Assembly: GCF_000020005.1 (NCBI RefSeq)
Contig: NC_010718.1
Coordinates: 3,058,001-3,122,000 of the forward strand
Direction of reading: 5' to 3'
DNA: 64,000 bases
Source: Natranaerobius thermophilus JW/NM-WN-LF
Lineage (GTDB): Bacteria > Bacillota > Natranaerobiia > Natranaerobiales > Natranaerobiaceae
In this document: in pieces, positions 18,084 through 32,981 of the stretch
Numbering within the stretch: the stretch's first letter is position 1
How the letters are laid out: every line of letters begins with the position of its first letter
Notes under the pieces: generated by a model
What the model was told of the DNA's origin: nothing
Databases searched by the model: none
The model's input: the letters and a program-made list of their open reading frames with translations, nothing else
Program-made: the position numbers and the translations under genes

Positions 18084-18162
18084 TCCTCCTGAATAAAAAA
18101 GTAGCTGGGTGTTCTCCTAATTAAAGAGTGTTGACATTATTAAGTAACTTTATTCAGGAGGA
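18084..18162 (-). promoter_or_regulatory. Inverted repeat that would sequester the ywmB ribosome site
   Basis: Two perfect 14-base arms, 18149-18162 and 18084-18097. On the minus strand TCCTCCTGAATAAA comes first, and TTTATTCAGGAGGA follows 51 bases later; the second arm holds the GGAGGA ribosome site of ywmB. No T-tract follows, so this is not a terminator. The 51-base loop is AT-rich and could hold an alternative pairing or a binding site. Confidence 0.55.
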
Positions 18163-18190
18163 AAAAATTTTTTATTAAATTTTTATTTAT

Positions 18191-18784
18191 CTAGTTATTT
18201 TCACATGATTTACATTTTTTCCCTAACAGTTTATCCAAAAATGATAGTTTATTATAATATTCTACTTCGTCTGGAGCTTTTTCAGCTAGCTCTTGATAAC
18301 AATCGAGACATAATAAGCTACCCCTAGAAGTGTTAATAATTTTTTCGGATACACCTAGTTCTTTCAGCTTATCACTACGAGATTGTACATAAATATCATC
18401 TTCATTTACAGCTTCATCACTGACTACAATCAAAGCTACTGGACCTTCAAAATCAGGGTCGTCAACAGTGGTAAAAGATAACCCCTCATGGCGAGCTAGG
18501 TTAATATAATCTCGTGCATAATTTAAATCAACCTTGCGACTGATTATTAAATGCCGTGCTTTTGGGTGACGTATAGCTTCTTTTATTTCTGGATAGGTCC
18601 CTTCTTCGTGTACCTGATCAAAAGTTAATGCTTTAATCACTCGTTCCCTAAACTCACCTAGATGTTTCTTCTTTTCTGTTTTCTTTAGTTCAGGAGTACC
18701 ATGTATTCCCGTAAACAACTTTTGTTCTAGTTTAGATTTAGATGATAAGCCCTCACCATTATTATTGTTGTTTTCATTAACCAT
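18191..18784 (-). CDS. YueI-like DUF1694 protein with C-terminal cysteine pairs
   Basis: A 197-residue soluble protein matching the DUF1694/YueI family (LEQKLFTGIHGTPELKKTEKKKHLGEFRERV; EVKEAIRHPKAR-like segment; AVNEDDIYV). Function unknown. The C terminus (CLDCYQELAEK ... KKCKSCENN) adds two CxxC pairs that could bind zinc or form disulphides; I do not recall these in the shorter Bacillus protein. Isolated between ywmB and the atp operon, with its own ribosome site (GAGGTG). Confidence 0.7.
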   Translation of the reverse strand: MVNENNNNNGEGLSSKSKLEQKLFTGIHGTPELKKTEKKKHLGEFRERVIKALTFDQVHEEGTYPEIKEAIRHPKARHLIISRKVDLNYARDYINLARHEGLSFTTVDDPDFEGPVALIVVSDEAVNEDDIYVQSRSDKLKELGVSEKIINTSRGSLLCLDCYQELAEKAPDEVEYYNKLSFLDKLLGKKCKSCENN

Positions 18785-18910
18785 CTTGACACCTCGCTTT
18801 CCATTAAGCTGAGTTTATCAGGGTTTCAACTTAGAAAATGTTCGAGATAAAATTGTGAACTAATCACTATTCTATGTAATTCTAGTAAAATAATATTTTG
18901 TTATCAAGAA

Positions 18911-18947
18911 ACAACAAAAGGCCCCCGAGTAGCATCGGGAGCCTTTT
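18911..18947 (-). terminator. Intrinsic terminator of the atp operon
   Basis: On the minus strand AAAAGGCTCCCGA pairs with TCGGGGGCCTTTT around a TGCTAC loop, followed by TTTTGTTGTTT. It lies about 85 bases after the atpC stop. Confidence 0.88.
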
Positions 18948-19032
18948 GATCTATACTCAATAGTTAATATACCCTTTTTTGCTCTAGTTATACTTAATAG
19001 CCACCCTATTAACTTTATCAATAATTGGTCAT

Positions 19033-19458
19033 CTAGTCATCATTTCTTTGTGCTCTAGCAGCATCTATTCGGGCAATGGCACGTTTCAGGCTAGCTTCAG
19101 CTCGACTGTAGTCAATAGCTTCATCACTTGCTTGTAATCTCTCTTCAGCACGTTCTTTAGCTTCTTGGGCTCTCTCCAATTCGATTTCATGGGATAATTC
19201 AGCTGTCTGGCATAATACAGTCACTTTTTGCGGAGTTACTTCCAAATAGCCAGAACCACTGATAGCAACATTTTCCTCTTGACCTTCTTGCGTGATAAAG
19301 CTAAAAGGGGCAATTTGCAATTTCGTAACTAGGGGGCGATGATCGTGTAAAATGCCTAAACGACCATCTTCCGCCTGGGCAGTGATAGACACCACTTTAT
19401 CAGAATACACAATTCGTTCTGGGGTGACTATCTCCAATTGAAATTCCTTTCTAGCCAT
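19033..19458 (-). CDS. atpC: ATP synthase F1 subunit epsilon
   Basis: Central-stalk subunit that couples gamma to the c ring and can inhibit ATP hydrolysis. The 141 residues have the N-terminal beta sandwich (VVSITAQAEDGRLGILHDHRPLVT, with the conserved GxLGIL-H) and the two C-terminal helices (ERAQEAKERAEERL...ASLKRAIARIDAARA). Last gene of the operon, 27 bp after atpD, and followed by the terminator. Confidence 0.96.
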   Translation of the reverse strand: MARKEFQLEIVTPERIVYSDKVVSITAQAEDGRLGILHDHRPLVTKLQIAPFSFITQEGQEENVAISGSGYLEVTPQKVTVLCQTAELSHEIELERAQEAKERAEERLQASDEAIDYSRAEASLKRAIARIDAARAQRNDD

Positions 19459-19485
19459 CTAACAACACCCTTTCCCGGGAGACAG

Positions 19486-21866
<2,381 letters not shown>

Positions 21867-21948
21867 TCCATCACCACCTAATTCTCCGAAGAAAATTAAT
21901 ATCTGTAAAAAACAGTCTCAAACCAGTAAACAAGTTAAGCGTAGTCTG

Positions 21949-24021
<2,073 letters not shown>

Positions 24022-24025
<4 letters not shown>

Positions 24026-24510
24026 GATACCCTACCTACCTCTTTTAGATATTTTTGCACAAGTTTTTTCTGTTGATCCTTGTCAATGGTGTCATTAAGA
24101 ACTCTTTCAGTTATTTGAATGGTTAGGTCGGATACTTCGCTTCTAAGTGATTCAATTGCTTTCTTTTGCTCTTGATTGATTTCTTCTCGAGCGCGGGCAA
24201 TCATATCATCTGCTTCTTGTTTCGCTTCTTGTTTCGCTTCTTTAATAATTTCCTCTTCCCGCTGGCGAGCTTGTTGAATAATTTCTTGAGCTTCGGATTT
24301 GGCACCACGAAGTTTTTCATAATACTGTTCCTTTAGCTTTTCTGCCTCTTGCCTTTCTTTTTCCGCATCTTCTAAATTCTGCTTAATTTCATTTTTCCTG
24401 TTTTCCATAAACTCCCCAATTGGCTTAAAGAGAAACCGTTTCAAGAGATAAAACAGGACCAGAATATTTACTATGGTTAACACAAATGTAACTAAATTCG
24501 GATCTACCAA
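24022..24510 (-). CDS. atpF: ATP synthase Fo subunit b
   Basis: Membrane-anchored peripheral stalk. The 162 residues have one N-terminal membrane helix (VTFVLTIVNILVLFYLLKRFLFKPI) and a long charged coiled coil (EKERQEAEKLKEQYYEKLRGAK...QEAKQEADDMIARA). The start appears to be TTG 24510 behind AAAGGGGG, and the family motif around LKRFLFKPIGEFMENRK is intact. Confidence 0.95.
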
Positions 24511-24528
24511 GGTCTTTCGACCCCCTTT

Positions 24529-25422
<894 letters not shown>

Positions 25423-25481
25423 TCATTACCTCCCTTCTTAGGGGTTAAGACAGTGGATATTTTTAAGAACCAGTTGCCTGT

Positions 25482-26135
25482 TTAATCTTCTGCTAAAGAT
25501 ATATAAGTCATTGTTAGCATAACAAAAATGAAGGTTTGAATAATTCCGGCAAAGATATCGAAATACATGTGTGGTAAAACTGGTATCAGGATAGGAGCAA
25601 AAGAATAAATAAGTGCCATTATGATAAAGGCTCCTACCATATTCCCGAATAAACGGAATGCCAGGGAAAATGGTTGAGCTATTTCACTGACTAAATTTAA
25701 TGGCAATAAGAAAGGCAATGGTTCCGCAAAGCTTTTCATATAACCGGCAGCTCCCTTACTCCTGACTCCACTGTAATGGACTAAAACAAATGTGATCGCT
25801 GCCAAGCCAAATGTGGTATTAACATCGGATGTGGGAGGACGAATGTTTAATAGCCCAGTTAAGTTAGCAATAATCAGGTAAAGGGTTAAAGTTCCCATGT
25901 ACGGCAAGAAAGCTCTGTTTTTTTCGCCCATGGTACTATCTACCAGCCACTCAATCCCTTCATAAACTAATTCCATGAAATTTTGTAGGCCTGATGGTAT
26001 TTTTTCCAAGTTTCTAGTAGTTATAATGGATATTATAACTAAAAAGGCCATAATTACCCAGCTGACTATAATGGTTTCTGTCAGAGCTCCAAACTCAAAT
26101 TCCACAATTTCGCGTGGAGCAAAATCGGTATCCAC
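25482..26135 (-). CDS. atpB: ATP synthase Fo subunit a
   Basis: Stator subunit forming the two ion half-channels. About 217 residues and five to six membrane helices. The essential arginine is in PFSLAFRLFGNMVGAFIIM; the last helices contain FAGIIQTFIFVMLTMTYISL. GTG 26135 is preferred, seven bases after GAAGGGGG; a TTG two codons upstream is the alternative. It precedes the two c genes. Confidence 0.96.
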   Translation of the reverse strand: MDTDFAPREIVEFEFGALTETIIVSWVIMAFLVIISIITTRNLEKIPSGLQNFMELVYEGIEWLVDSTMGEKNRAFLPYMGTLTLYLIIANLTGLLNIRPPTSDVNTTFGLAAITFVLVHYSGVRSKGAAGYMKSFAEPLPFLLPLNLVSEIAQPFSLAFRLFGNMVGAFIIMALIYSFAPILIPVLPHMYFDIFAGIIQTFIFVMLTMTYISLAED

Positions 26136-26168
26136 TAGCAATCCCCCTTCCTGCGCATATGCGCTTAA

Positions 26169-26561
26169 TTAGTTCTTATTTTCTTTACTTTTATTTTTTA
26201 GAAAACCTAGTACTAGGTATTCCCAAAGAATAGCTAGTTTTGGAATAAATAATGCCAGTATCGCACCGAGTATGTGTATATCTTCCCTCATAGCTGCAAT
26301 GTACATTGCTAAAAAAATTATAAAAAACCTCAGCATATAGTGTGCAACAGCATAAAATTTGGCCTTTTGGGGTGAAAAACCAACAGAATTTTGCACAGTT
26401 TTAGCCAAAAGTAACCAGTTTATAATAGCTATAATAGTACCATAAAATAATCCAAAAGCGAATTCTGAATATCCAAAACCAAAGGTGAATGCTATGATAA
26501 CGAAGGAGATTAAAGCAGTTTGTTTGATAACTTTTAATTTAAGCTCAATAACTTGATTCAT
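26169..26561 (-). CDS. atpI: ATP synthase I-like protein (AtpI/UncI type)
   Basis: Small membrane protein of about 130 residues with four predicted helices (TALISFVIIAFTFGFGY, FALGLFYGTIIAIINWLLLA-like segments, FFIIFLAMYIAA, GAILALFIPKLAILWEYLVLGF). The family is proposed to help c-ring assembly or Mg2+ supply; this is not shown by sequence. ATG 26561 overlaps the atpZ stop as ATGA; ATG 26573 is an alternative. Confidence 0.82.
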   Translation of the reverse strand: MNQVIELKLKVIKQTALISFVIIAFTFGFGYSEFAFGLFYGTIIAIINWLLLAKTVQNSVGFSPQKAKFYAVAHYMLRFFIIFLAMYIAAMREDIHILGAILALFIPKLAILWEYLVLGFLKNKSKENKN

Positions 26562-26773
26562 ATTTGCCACCATTTCGAAAGTAATTTATAAGCACTGTAT
26601 AGACCACCCAAAAGACCAAACAAGGCCAGTGCAATTATATATCCACCTGATATATCAAACCTGTCTTGTAAAATCGAACCAATAAAAAAAGCACCAAGAA
26701 CAGGAGTGATAATCACTAAACCAACTTGGCCTAAAACAGCCAAGTATTTAATATTATTCCAAATGAAAATCAC
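26558..26773 (-). CDS. AtpZ/AtpI-family small ATP synthase membrane protein
   Basis: A 71-residue protein with two membrane helices, matching the F0F1-ATPase gene-1 family (GQVGLVIITPVLGAFFIGSILQ and GGYIIALALFGLLGGLYSAYKLL). First gene of the atp operon, in the usual position. The start is uncertain: GTG 26773 is taken, and no strong ribosome site precedes it. Studies in other bacteria link AtpZ-AtpI to divalent ion transport and c-ring assembly. Confidence 0.82.
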   Translation of the reverse strand: MIFIWNNIKYLAVLGQVGLVIITPVLGAFFIGSILQDRFDISGGYIIALALFGLLGGLYSAYKLLSKWWQI

Positions 26774-26839
26774 CTGCCAGACTATTCACAAAACACCATT
26801 AATTTCCTGGCACACAGTACATCAACGGCGCTTGTGAAT

Positions 26840-26868
26840 ATTGTATCATATTCTCTGTGTTAATTCAA
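26840..26868 (-). promoter_or_regulatory. Sigma-A promoter of the atp operon
   Basis: On the minus strand TTGAAT (26863-26868), 17 bases, TACAAT (26840-26845), about 67 bases before the first gene. The 376-bp gap 26774-27150 otherwise contains AT-rich DNA, this promoter and a palindrome near sdaAB. Confidence 0.6.
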
Positions 26869-27088
26869 TTAGTTATTCAGAAGAGAAAAAGCAAAAGAAG
26901 ATAAATTCCGAAGATAATTTTCTAAGATATGAAATTTTCTGTATTGTTTTAAAATCCGTATACTTTAACACACATTCTATATTATATTAAAAATACCTTC
27001 TTTTTATTACGTGGGAATCCATTTATAAAATGTATATATGTACTAGTTTTAATAAAAGCTTTTACAAAAACCTACCTTTAAGTTAAGA

Positions 27089-27104
27089 TACCACATATGC
27101 GGTA
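27089..27104. promoter_or_regulatory. Palindrome upstream of sdaAB, possible operator
   Basis: TACCACATATGCGGTA is a 16-bp inverted repeat with one mismatched pair, 46 bases before the sdaAB start. It could be a repressor site for the serine dehydratase operon, but nothing identifies the regulator. Confidence 0.3.
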
Positions 27105-27150
27105 ATTTTATCAAGCATTAGCAAATTAAATCTATAAGAGGTGATTATAT

Positions 27151-27816
27151 ATGAATACGAGCGTTTTTGATGTGTTGGGGCCTGTTATGATAGGTCCATC
27201 TAGTTCACATACAGCGGGAGCATGTCGTTTGGGTTTAATGGCAAGAAAAATACTGCAAGATGAGCCAGTACAAGCAACAGTATTCCTTCATGAATCCTTT
27301 CAAAAAACTAGATACGGTCATGGTACTGAAGTGGCCATTCTTGGTGGAATATTGGGAATTGCCCCGGATAACGAACAATTAAATGAAGCCAAGGAAATTG
27401 CTAAATCAAAACAAGTCTCTTTTTTATTTCAGGAGAAAGATTTAAAAGGAGAACATCCTAATTCATGTCAAATTAACTTAACAGCTCCAGATGGTAACCA
27501 GGTTACAATTGTTGGTTCTTCACTAGGTGGGGGTCTGATACAGATTTCACAAGTTGATGACTTTAATGTTAAGTTGTCAGGACAATACCATGCCTTAATA
27601 ACCAAACATTTGGATCGTCCAGGATTAGTTTTCCGAATTACAAGATATCTTTCCGATCAAGAAATTAATATTGCCTATATGCAAGTTTCACGGACTAGAA
27701 AGGGAGATACAGCATCTTTAATACTTGAAACTGATGATCCTATTTCCGAGTCTATTAAAGATAACTTAACCCAGGACGATGATATAGAACAAGCAAGAAT
27801 TATTCAGCCGCTATAG
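27151..27816 (+). CDS. sdaAB: L-serine dehydratase, iron-sulphur-dependent, beta subunit
   Basis: Converts L-serine to pyruvate and ammonia together with SdaAA. The 221 residues begin with the family block VFDVLGPVMIGPSSSHTAGACRLG and end with an ACT domain (DRPGLVFRITRYLSDQEINIAYMQVSR, about residues 148-220), a likely serine-sensing site. The ribosome site is AGAGGTGAT. It forms a two-gene operon with sdaAA, 35 bp apart, read opposite to both neighbours. Confidence 0.94.
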   Translation: MNTSVFDVLGPVMIGPSSSHTAGACRLGLMARKILQDEPVQATVFLHESFQKTRYGHGTEVAILGGILGIAPDNEQLNEAKEIAKSKQVSFLFQEKDLKGEHPNSCQINLTAPDGNQVTIVGSSLGGGLIQISQVDDFNVKLSGQYHALITKHLDRPGLVFRITRYLSDQEINIAYMQVSRTRKGDTASLILETDDPISESIKDNLTQDDDIEQARIIQPL

Positions 27817-27851
27817 ATTTAACTAGAACTCAATGATTAGGAGGGATAAAT

Positions 27852-28766
27852 ATGAGCCATAACAATATCAGAGAAAGTTACAAAAACGGAAAGGACTTCG
27901 AATTTAATTCTTTAAGAACCTTGAAAGACTTGGCCAATCAGCATAATAAAAATATATCTTGGATAGTTAAACATTATGAAGCCCAAACTGCACAACAGGA
28001 TGTTAAAAAACTTGAGAAATTAATGGATGACCGTATTAGGATTATGGAAGATTCTGTAACAAAGGGGATTGAAGATCCGAAGCGCTCCTTAGGAGGATTA
28101 ATAGGTGGAGAAGGTAATAAAATGACTCAATATATAGAGCAGAACACTCCTCTAATGGGTAGCTTAGGCGGCCTCGCTTTATCTAGGGCCCTAGCAGTTT
28201 CAGAGGTTAATGCATCTATGGGAAAAATTGTGGCCTCTCCTACTGCAGGTGCCTGCGGAATTTTACCAGGAGTTTTATTGACAGTATCTGAACACAAAAA
28301 TCTTAGCCGGAAACAATTAATTGACGGCTTCTTTACGGCCTCTGGCATTGGAATGGTTGTTGCTGAGAAAGCAACAGTAGCTGGAGCCGAAGGAGGATGT
28401 CAAGCCGAATGTGGTGTTGGTGGTGCCATGGCAGCTGGTGCAGCAGTTGAACTAATGGGAGGTAGCCCAGAAATGGTTTTAAATGCTGTAGCTATTAGCT
28501 TAAAAGGTGTTTTAGGTCTAGTTTGCGACCCTGTGGGGGGATTAGTGGAGGTGCCCTGCCAAAAGAGAAATACCATGGCTGTATCTCAAGCTTTAGCTTC
28601 TGCTGATATGGCTTTAGCTGATATAAAGAGCGTAATACCAGCTGATGAAGTAATTGAAGCTATGTATGATATTGGTAAAAGTCTGCCTCCAACTTTACGA
28701 GAAACAGCTGAAGGTGGCCTGGCTATTACACCTACAGGACAAAAAATTAAAGAAAAACTAGATTAA
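27852..28766 (+). CDS. sdaAA: L-serine dehydratase, iron-sulphur-dependent, alpha subunit
   Basis: Catalytic [4Fe-4S] subunit. The 304 residues include SPTAGACGILPGVLLTV, GCQAECGVGGAMAAGAAVEL and CDPVGGLVEVPCQKRN, which supply the cluster cysteines. The cluster is oxygen-labile, fitting an anaerobe. GAGGGAT precedes the ATG. The following hairpin is shaped mainly for the opposite strand. Confidence 0.95.
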   Translation: MSHNNIRESYKNGKDFEFNSLRTLKDLANQHNKNISWIVKHYEAQTAQQDVKKLEKLMDDRIRIMEDSVTKGIEDPKRSLGGLIGGEGNKMTQYIEQNTPLMGSLGGLALSRALAVSEVNASMGKIVASPTAGACGILPGVLLTVSEHKNLSRKQLIDGFFTASGIGMVVAEKATVAGAEGGCQAECGVGGAMAAGAAVELMGGSPEMVLNAVAISLKGVLGLVCDPVGGLVEVPCQKRNTMAVSQALASADMALADIKSVIPADEVIEAMYDIGKSLPPTLRETAEGGLAITPTGQKIKEKLD

Positions 28767-28805
28767 AAAAGTCAGCCCGGATAACAATTATACCGGGCTG
28801 ACTTT
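28764..28805 (-). terminator. Terminator overlapping the end of wecB
   Basis: A 13-bp stem (AAAGTCAGCCCGG with CCGGGCTGACTTT), followed on the minus strand by six T. The first arm contains the last codons of wecB (YKVSPV), so the structure doubles as coding sequence. On the plus strand no good T run follows, so sdaAA termination is less certain. Confidence 0.8.
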
Positions 28806-29969
28806 GTAATCTGGTTCTGGGGCATCTTTATGGCCATAATAATGTTCAATAGCAGAAACAATTCTTGAAGAGGCAAAACCGTCTCCATAAGGATTGTCTT
28901 GTTTGCGCATGGTTTCATAAAGTTCTTTATCTGTTAGCAATTTCTTGGATTCTTGATATATTCGCTCTTGTTCACGTCCTATGAGCATAACAGTCCCCTG
29001 TTTCAATCCCTCTTCTCGTTCTGTTTTTTCTCTCACTACTAAGACAGGAACTCCAAAGGAAGGTGCTTCTTCTTGAATTCCACCTGAATCAGTTAACACC
29101 AGATAACTTCTAGCGATTAGATTATGGAAGTCTCTTGTTGGTAAAGGATCAGTTAATATTATCCGATCATGATTTCCAAGAATTTCGTATGCTGTTTCTC
29201 TCACCGCAGGATTTCGATGAACGGGAAATACTACCATAACATCTTGAAATTCATCTACTAATTTCTTAATTCCTTTAAATATATTTTTCATAGGTGCACC
29301 CCAGTTTTCTCGGCGATGAACTTCTAAAGTTATAAGTTTTTTATTAGCTGTTGTGCGATTAGAGAGAGAAGGTAAATCTAAGCTGGCAAGTTTAGGATCT
29401 TGAAATTGGTATTGGGGTTGAACTGATGTCTTCAAAGCATCTACGACAGTATTTCCAGTCACAAAAATCTTATTTTCGGAAATCCCTTCAGTTAATAAAT
29501 TGTTCTTCGCCTTACTTGTGGGTGCAAAATGAAGATCAGCCAAGGGACCTACCAAATTTCTGTTCATTTCTTCTGGAAATGGAGCATATTTGTCCCATGT
29601 TCTCAATCCCGCTTCCACATGTCCTATAGAAATCTTTTGGTAATATGCAGATAAGGCCGAGGCAAAAGTAGTAGTAGTATCTCCGTGTACTAGTAGCAGA
29701 TGAGGGTTCATATCTTGGAGAATTTGTTCTAATTTTAAAATTACATTAGAAGTGATTTCTGAGAGGCTTTGTCTAGTTTTCATTATGTCCAAATCGTAAT
29801 CGGGCTCAATTTTAAAAAGATCTAGCACCTGGTCCAGCATTTCTCTGTGCTGGGCTGTTACCACCACTGAAGATGTCAGATTAGGAGAAGATTCAATGGC
29901 GGAAACCAGGGGGGCCATTTTGATAGCTTCTGGCCTTGTTCCAAAGACGCTAACAACCCGGTGTTTCAT
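28788..29969 (-). CDS. wecB: UDP-N-acetylglucosamine 2-epimerase (non-hydrolysing)
   Basis: Interconverts UDP-GlcNAc and UDP-ManNAc for teichoic acid linkage units or surface polysaccharide. About 393 residues, GT-B fold. Visible family blocks: [53 protein letters not shown] and [23 protein letters not shown] 29969 follows AGGAGGT by seven bases; longer starts would include the ribosome site. The start lies inside the preceding deaminase gene by about 20 bases, so the two are probably coupled. Confidence 0.94.
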   Translation of the reverse strand: MKHRVVSVFGTRPEAIKMAPLVSAIESSPNLTSSVVVTAQHREMLDQVLDLFKIEPDYDLDIMKTRQSLSEITSNVILKLEQILQDMNPHLLLVHGDTTTTFASALSAYYQKISIGHVEAGLRTWDKYAPFPEEMNRNLVGPLADLHFAPTSKAKNNLLTEGISENKIFVTGNTVVDALKTSVQPQYQFQDPKLASLDLPSLSNRTTANKKLITLEVHRRENWGAPMKNIFKGIKKLVDEFQDVMVVFPVHRNPAVRETAYEILGNHDRIILTDPLPTRDFHNLIARSYLVLTDSGGIQEEAPSFGVPVLVVREKTEREEGLKQGTVMLIGREQERIYQESKKLLTDKELYETMRKQDNPYGDGFASSRIVSAIEHYYGHKDAPEPDYKVSPV

Positions 29970-30414
29970 TACCATACCTCCTGACTTTAATACCTGCTTC
30001 GGCAAGTACTTCTTTTGAAAGTTCATCTGGATAGCTCCGTTCAGCTACTATTTCACTCACGCCGGCATTTACCAGCATTTTGGCACATAAAGAGCAAGGA
30101 AAGTCAGTAGTATAAAGGGTGCTCCCCCGAGTGGTTACACCATGAAGTGCCGATTGAATAATGGCATTTTGCTCTGCATGAAGGCCTCTACAGATTTCAT
30201 GGCGTTCCCCCGAGGGAACGTTTAATTCCTCTCTAAGGCAACCTGTTTCACTGCAATGAGGTAGATCTTGAGGGGCACCATTATAGCCCGTAGCCAATAT
30301 TCTTCTTTCACTAACCATGACAGCTCCAACCTGACGTCTCAGGCATGTAGATCTTTTTTTGACAGTTCCGGCAATTTCCATAAAATAGCTATCCCAATCG
30401 GGTCTTTGTCTCAT
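29950..30414 (-). CDS. dCMP deaminase-family protein (ComEB-like)
   Basis: Zinc-dependent deoxycytidylate deaminase supplying dUMP. About 154 residues. The zinc site is HAEQNAI (catalytic HAE) with PCSLCAK; a second Cys/His group ([11 protein letters not shown]) matches the extra site of the ComEB family. ATG 30414 is chosen because GGAAGTGAT precedes it; GTG 30423 overlaps that site. It lies between upp and wecB, consistent with pyrimidine salvage. Confidence 0.9.
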   Translation of the reverse strand: MRQRPDWDSYFMEIAGTVKKRSTCLRRQVGAVMVSERRILATGYNGAPQDLPHCSETGCLREELNVPSGERHEICRGLHAEQNAIIQSALHGVTTRGSTLYTTDFPCSLCAKMLVNAGVSEIVAERSYPDELSKEVLAEAGIKVRRYGNETPGC

Positions 30415-30428
30415 AGTTATCACTTCCG

Positions 30429-31058
30429 TTACTTAGTTCCAAATAGTCGGTCTCCAGCATCTCCAAGACCAGGTACTATATAAGCCTTCTCATTGAGTTT
30501 TTCGTCTACTGCACAAGTCCAGATATCCACATCTGGATGAGCTTTTTGAAGTTCCTCAACCCCTTCGGGGGCTGCATTAATGCACATAAATCTAATATTA
30601 GTACCGCCCCGATCCTTAATGAATTGAATGCTAGCTTTAGCCGATCCTCCTGTAGCAAGCATGGGATCTAAAACTATCAATTCGCGCTCGTGAATATCCT
30701 GGGGTAGTTTACAGTAATACTCTACTGGTTGAAGGGTTTCTGGATCCCTATACACCCCTATATGACCAACCCGAGCCGCAGGAATTAAATTTCGAACACT
30801 CTCTACCATTCCAAGACCTGCTCGCAAAATAGGTACTAATCCCAGCTTTTTTCCGGACAAAATGCGTGTCTTTGCCGTACTAATTGGTGTTTCCACTTCA
30901 TACTCTTCTGTTTGTAATTCCCTTGTCACTTCATAGGCCATCAACATTGAAACCTCATTAACAAGTTCCCGAAAAGTCTTAGAACCCGTCTCCTTGTCTC
31001 TAATAAAAGCTAACTTGTGCTGAATCAATGGATGATCCACTACATGTAATTTGCTCAT
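30429..31058 (-). CDS. upp: Uracil phosphoribosyltransferase
   Basis: Makes UMP from uracil and PRPP. The 209 residues are full length. Landmarks: [21 protein letters not shown] at the N terminus, [15 protein letters not shown], the PRPP loop [15 protein letters not shown] and the uracil-binding end [17 protein letters not shown]. It follows glyA as in Bacillus. Confidence 0.97.
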   Translation of the reverse strand: MSKLHVVDHPLIQHKLAFIRDKETGSKTFRELVNEVSMLMAYEVTRELQTEEYEVETPISTAKTRILSGKKLGLVPILRAGLGMVESVRNLIPAARVGHIGVYRDPETLQPVEYYCKLPQDIHERELIVLDPMLATGGSAKASIQFIKDRGGTNIRFMCINAAPEGVEELQKAHPDVDIWTCAVDEKLNEKAYIVPGLGDAGDRLFGTK

Positions 31059-31145
31059 ACTATAACCCCCTATTTAGTCCAATTAATTTTATCCAATCTT
31101 AAATCACATCTATAATAACACAAATTTAAAGGGGATAAAACTAGA

Positions 31146-32384
31146 TTATTGACGATACAAGGGGAATCTATGACATAAGTCGGTTACCTGTTTTTTACAT
31201 TTTTCTAGATTTTCCTGATCTTCTAATCCGGTAATTACTTTATCGAGCAACTGAGCAACTTCTTTGATTTCATCTTCTGCAAAACCTCTGGTAGTAACAG
31301 CAGGTGTCCCCAGTCTCAATCCACTTGTTACAAAAGGACCTTCTGGATCATTAGGTACGGCATTTTTATTGACAGTGATATGAACATCATCCAGAACTCG
31401 TTCAGCTTTTTTACCAGTTACACCTTTTTTCTGAAGATCAACTAGCATTAGATGATTATCAGAGCCTCCTGCTACCAAATCGTATCCTAAATTATTAAGT
31501 TCATCAGCCAAAACGCTAGCATTTTTTATTACTTGTTTTTGATAATTTTTAAATTCAGAACTTAAAGCTTCCTGAAAGCTGACGGCCTTGGAAGCAATAA
31601 CATGCATTAGAGGTCCTCCCTGTAGACCTGGAAACATGGCTTTGTCAATTTCTTTTTTGTACTCTTCTTTACATAGAACCACTCCACCACGTGGACCCCT
31701 TAAAGTTTTGTGAGTAGTTGTGGTCACAAAGTCAGCATAAGGGACTGGGTTTGGGTGTAGCCCCGCTGCCACAAGCCCTGCAATGTGAGCCATATCTACC
31801 ATTAGATAAGCCCCTACCTCATCAGCGATTTCGCGAAAAGTAGCAAAATCAATAATGCGTGGATAAGCACTAGCGCCAGCTACTATCATTTTAGGTTTAT
31901 GTTCTTTTGCCAACTCCCGGACTTTGTCAAAATCAATTTTACCTGTATCCTCTAAAATACCATAATGATGAAAATTGAAATATTTACCAGATATATTGAC
32001 CGGACTTCCGTGGGTTAAATGTCCACCATGATCTAAGCTCATACCCAAGACAGTATCACCGGGCTTCAATGCTGCCAGATAAACCCCCATATTTGCTGAG
32101 GCTCCTGAATGGGGCTGGACATTGGCATGATCGGCATTAAATAGCTCTTTAACTCTACTGATAGCCAGTTCTTCTACTTTATCAACAAATTGACATCCGC
32201 CATAATATCTCCTTCCGGGATATCCTTCTGCATATTTATTCGTTAGGACACTACCTTGAGCTTCCATCACTGCCCGAGAGGCAAAGTTTTCAGAAGCTAT
32301 TAATTCAATACCTTCCTCCTGTCTTTTCCATTCTTCTTCAATCCAAGAAAAAATAGTTGGATCTGTCTTTTTAACGTTTTCCAT
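31146..32384 (-). CDS. glyA: Serine hydroxymethyltransferase
   Basis: PLP enzyme converting serine and tetrahydrofolate to glycine and methylene-THF. The 412 residues are full length. The PLP lysine lies in [23 protein letters not shown] and [14 protein letters not shown] are conserved. ATG 32384 has AAAAGGAGG. Lies between rpiB and upp as in Bacillus. Confidence 0.98.
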   Translation of the reverse strand: MENVKKTDPTIFSWIEEEWKRQEEGIELIASENFASRAVMEAQGSVLTNKYAEGYPGRRYYGGCQFVDKVEELAISRVKELFNADHANVQPHSGASANMGVYLAALKPGDTVLGMSLDHGGHLTHGSPVNISGKYFNFHHYGILEDTGKIDFDKVRELAKEHKPKMIVAGASAYPRIIDFATFREIADEVGAYLMVDMAHIAGLVAAGLHPNPVPYADFVTTTTHKTLRGPRGGVVLCKEEYKKEIDKAMFPGLQGGPLMHVIASKAVSFQEALSSEFKNYQKQVIKNASVLADELNNLGYDLVAGGSDNHLMLVDLQKKGVTGKKAERVLDDVHITVNKNAVPNDPEGPFVTSGLRLGTPAVTTRGFAEDEIKEVAQLLDKVITGLEDQENLEKCKKQVTDLCHRFPLYRQ

Positions 32385-32398
32385 TAATGATCCTCCTT

Positions 32399-32887
32399 TT
32401 AAGAGTATTTTTGTTCTAACTTTGTAATTTTATTTACTCGCCTTTCATGGCGACCGCCTCCAAAGGGACTGTTTAAGAAGGTGTCAACAACTTCTAAAGC
32501 AAGACCCTTTCCTATTATTCTTTCACCAAGGGCAATAATATTTGCATCGTTATGCTCTCTTGCCATACGGGCCGAGAAACAGTCATGACAAAGGGCTGCT
32601 CTAATCCCGGGAACTTTATTGGCACTTATCGAAATACCTATCCCCGTCCCACATACTAATATCCCGTATGAAATTTCATTATTCACAAGTTTTTGTGTAA
32701 GTTTTTCTGCATAATCAGGATAATCCACCGACTCATCCTGGTAGCAACCTAAGTCTTCGATTTTTATACCTGAATCTTGTAAGTGATTTATAATCTCTTG
32801 TTTTAATTCCAGGCCACCATGATCACTGGCGATTCCAAGAATTTGACCTGTTTCAGTTAGCACTTTTTTCGGCGTTAAATATGTCAT
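32399..32887 (-). CDS. rpiB: Ribose-5-phosphate isomerase B
   Basis: Interconverts ribose 5-phosphate and ribulose 5-phosphate. The RpiB/LacAB fold is clear: [53 protein letters not shown] (catalytic Cys in CGTGIG) and [15 protein letters not shown]. At 162 residues it has about 15 extra N-terminal residues before the first beta strand. ATG 32887 has AAAGGGGAT upstream. Confidence 0.95.
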   Translation of the reverse strand: MTYLTPKKVLTETGQILGIASDHGGLELKQEIINHLQDSGIKIEDLGCYQDESVDYPDYAEKLTQKLVNNEISYGILVCGTGIGISISANKVPGIRAALCHDCFSARMAREHNDANIIALGERIIGKGLALEVVDTFLNSPFGGGRHERRVNKITKLEQKYS

Positions 32888-32981
32888 AATTATCCCCTTT
32901 CTGATTAATAGTGATCACAAGTTATATTACAGTATCTGCTTTTTATCGGATATAAACTTGTTTGAAAAAGTTTATCTAAAT

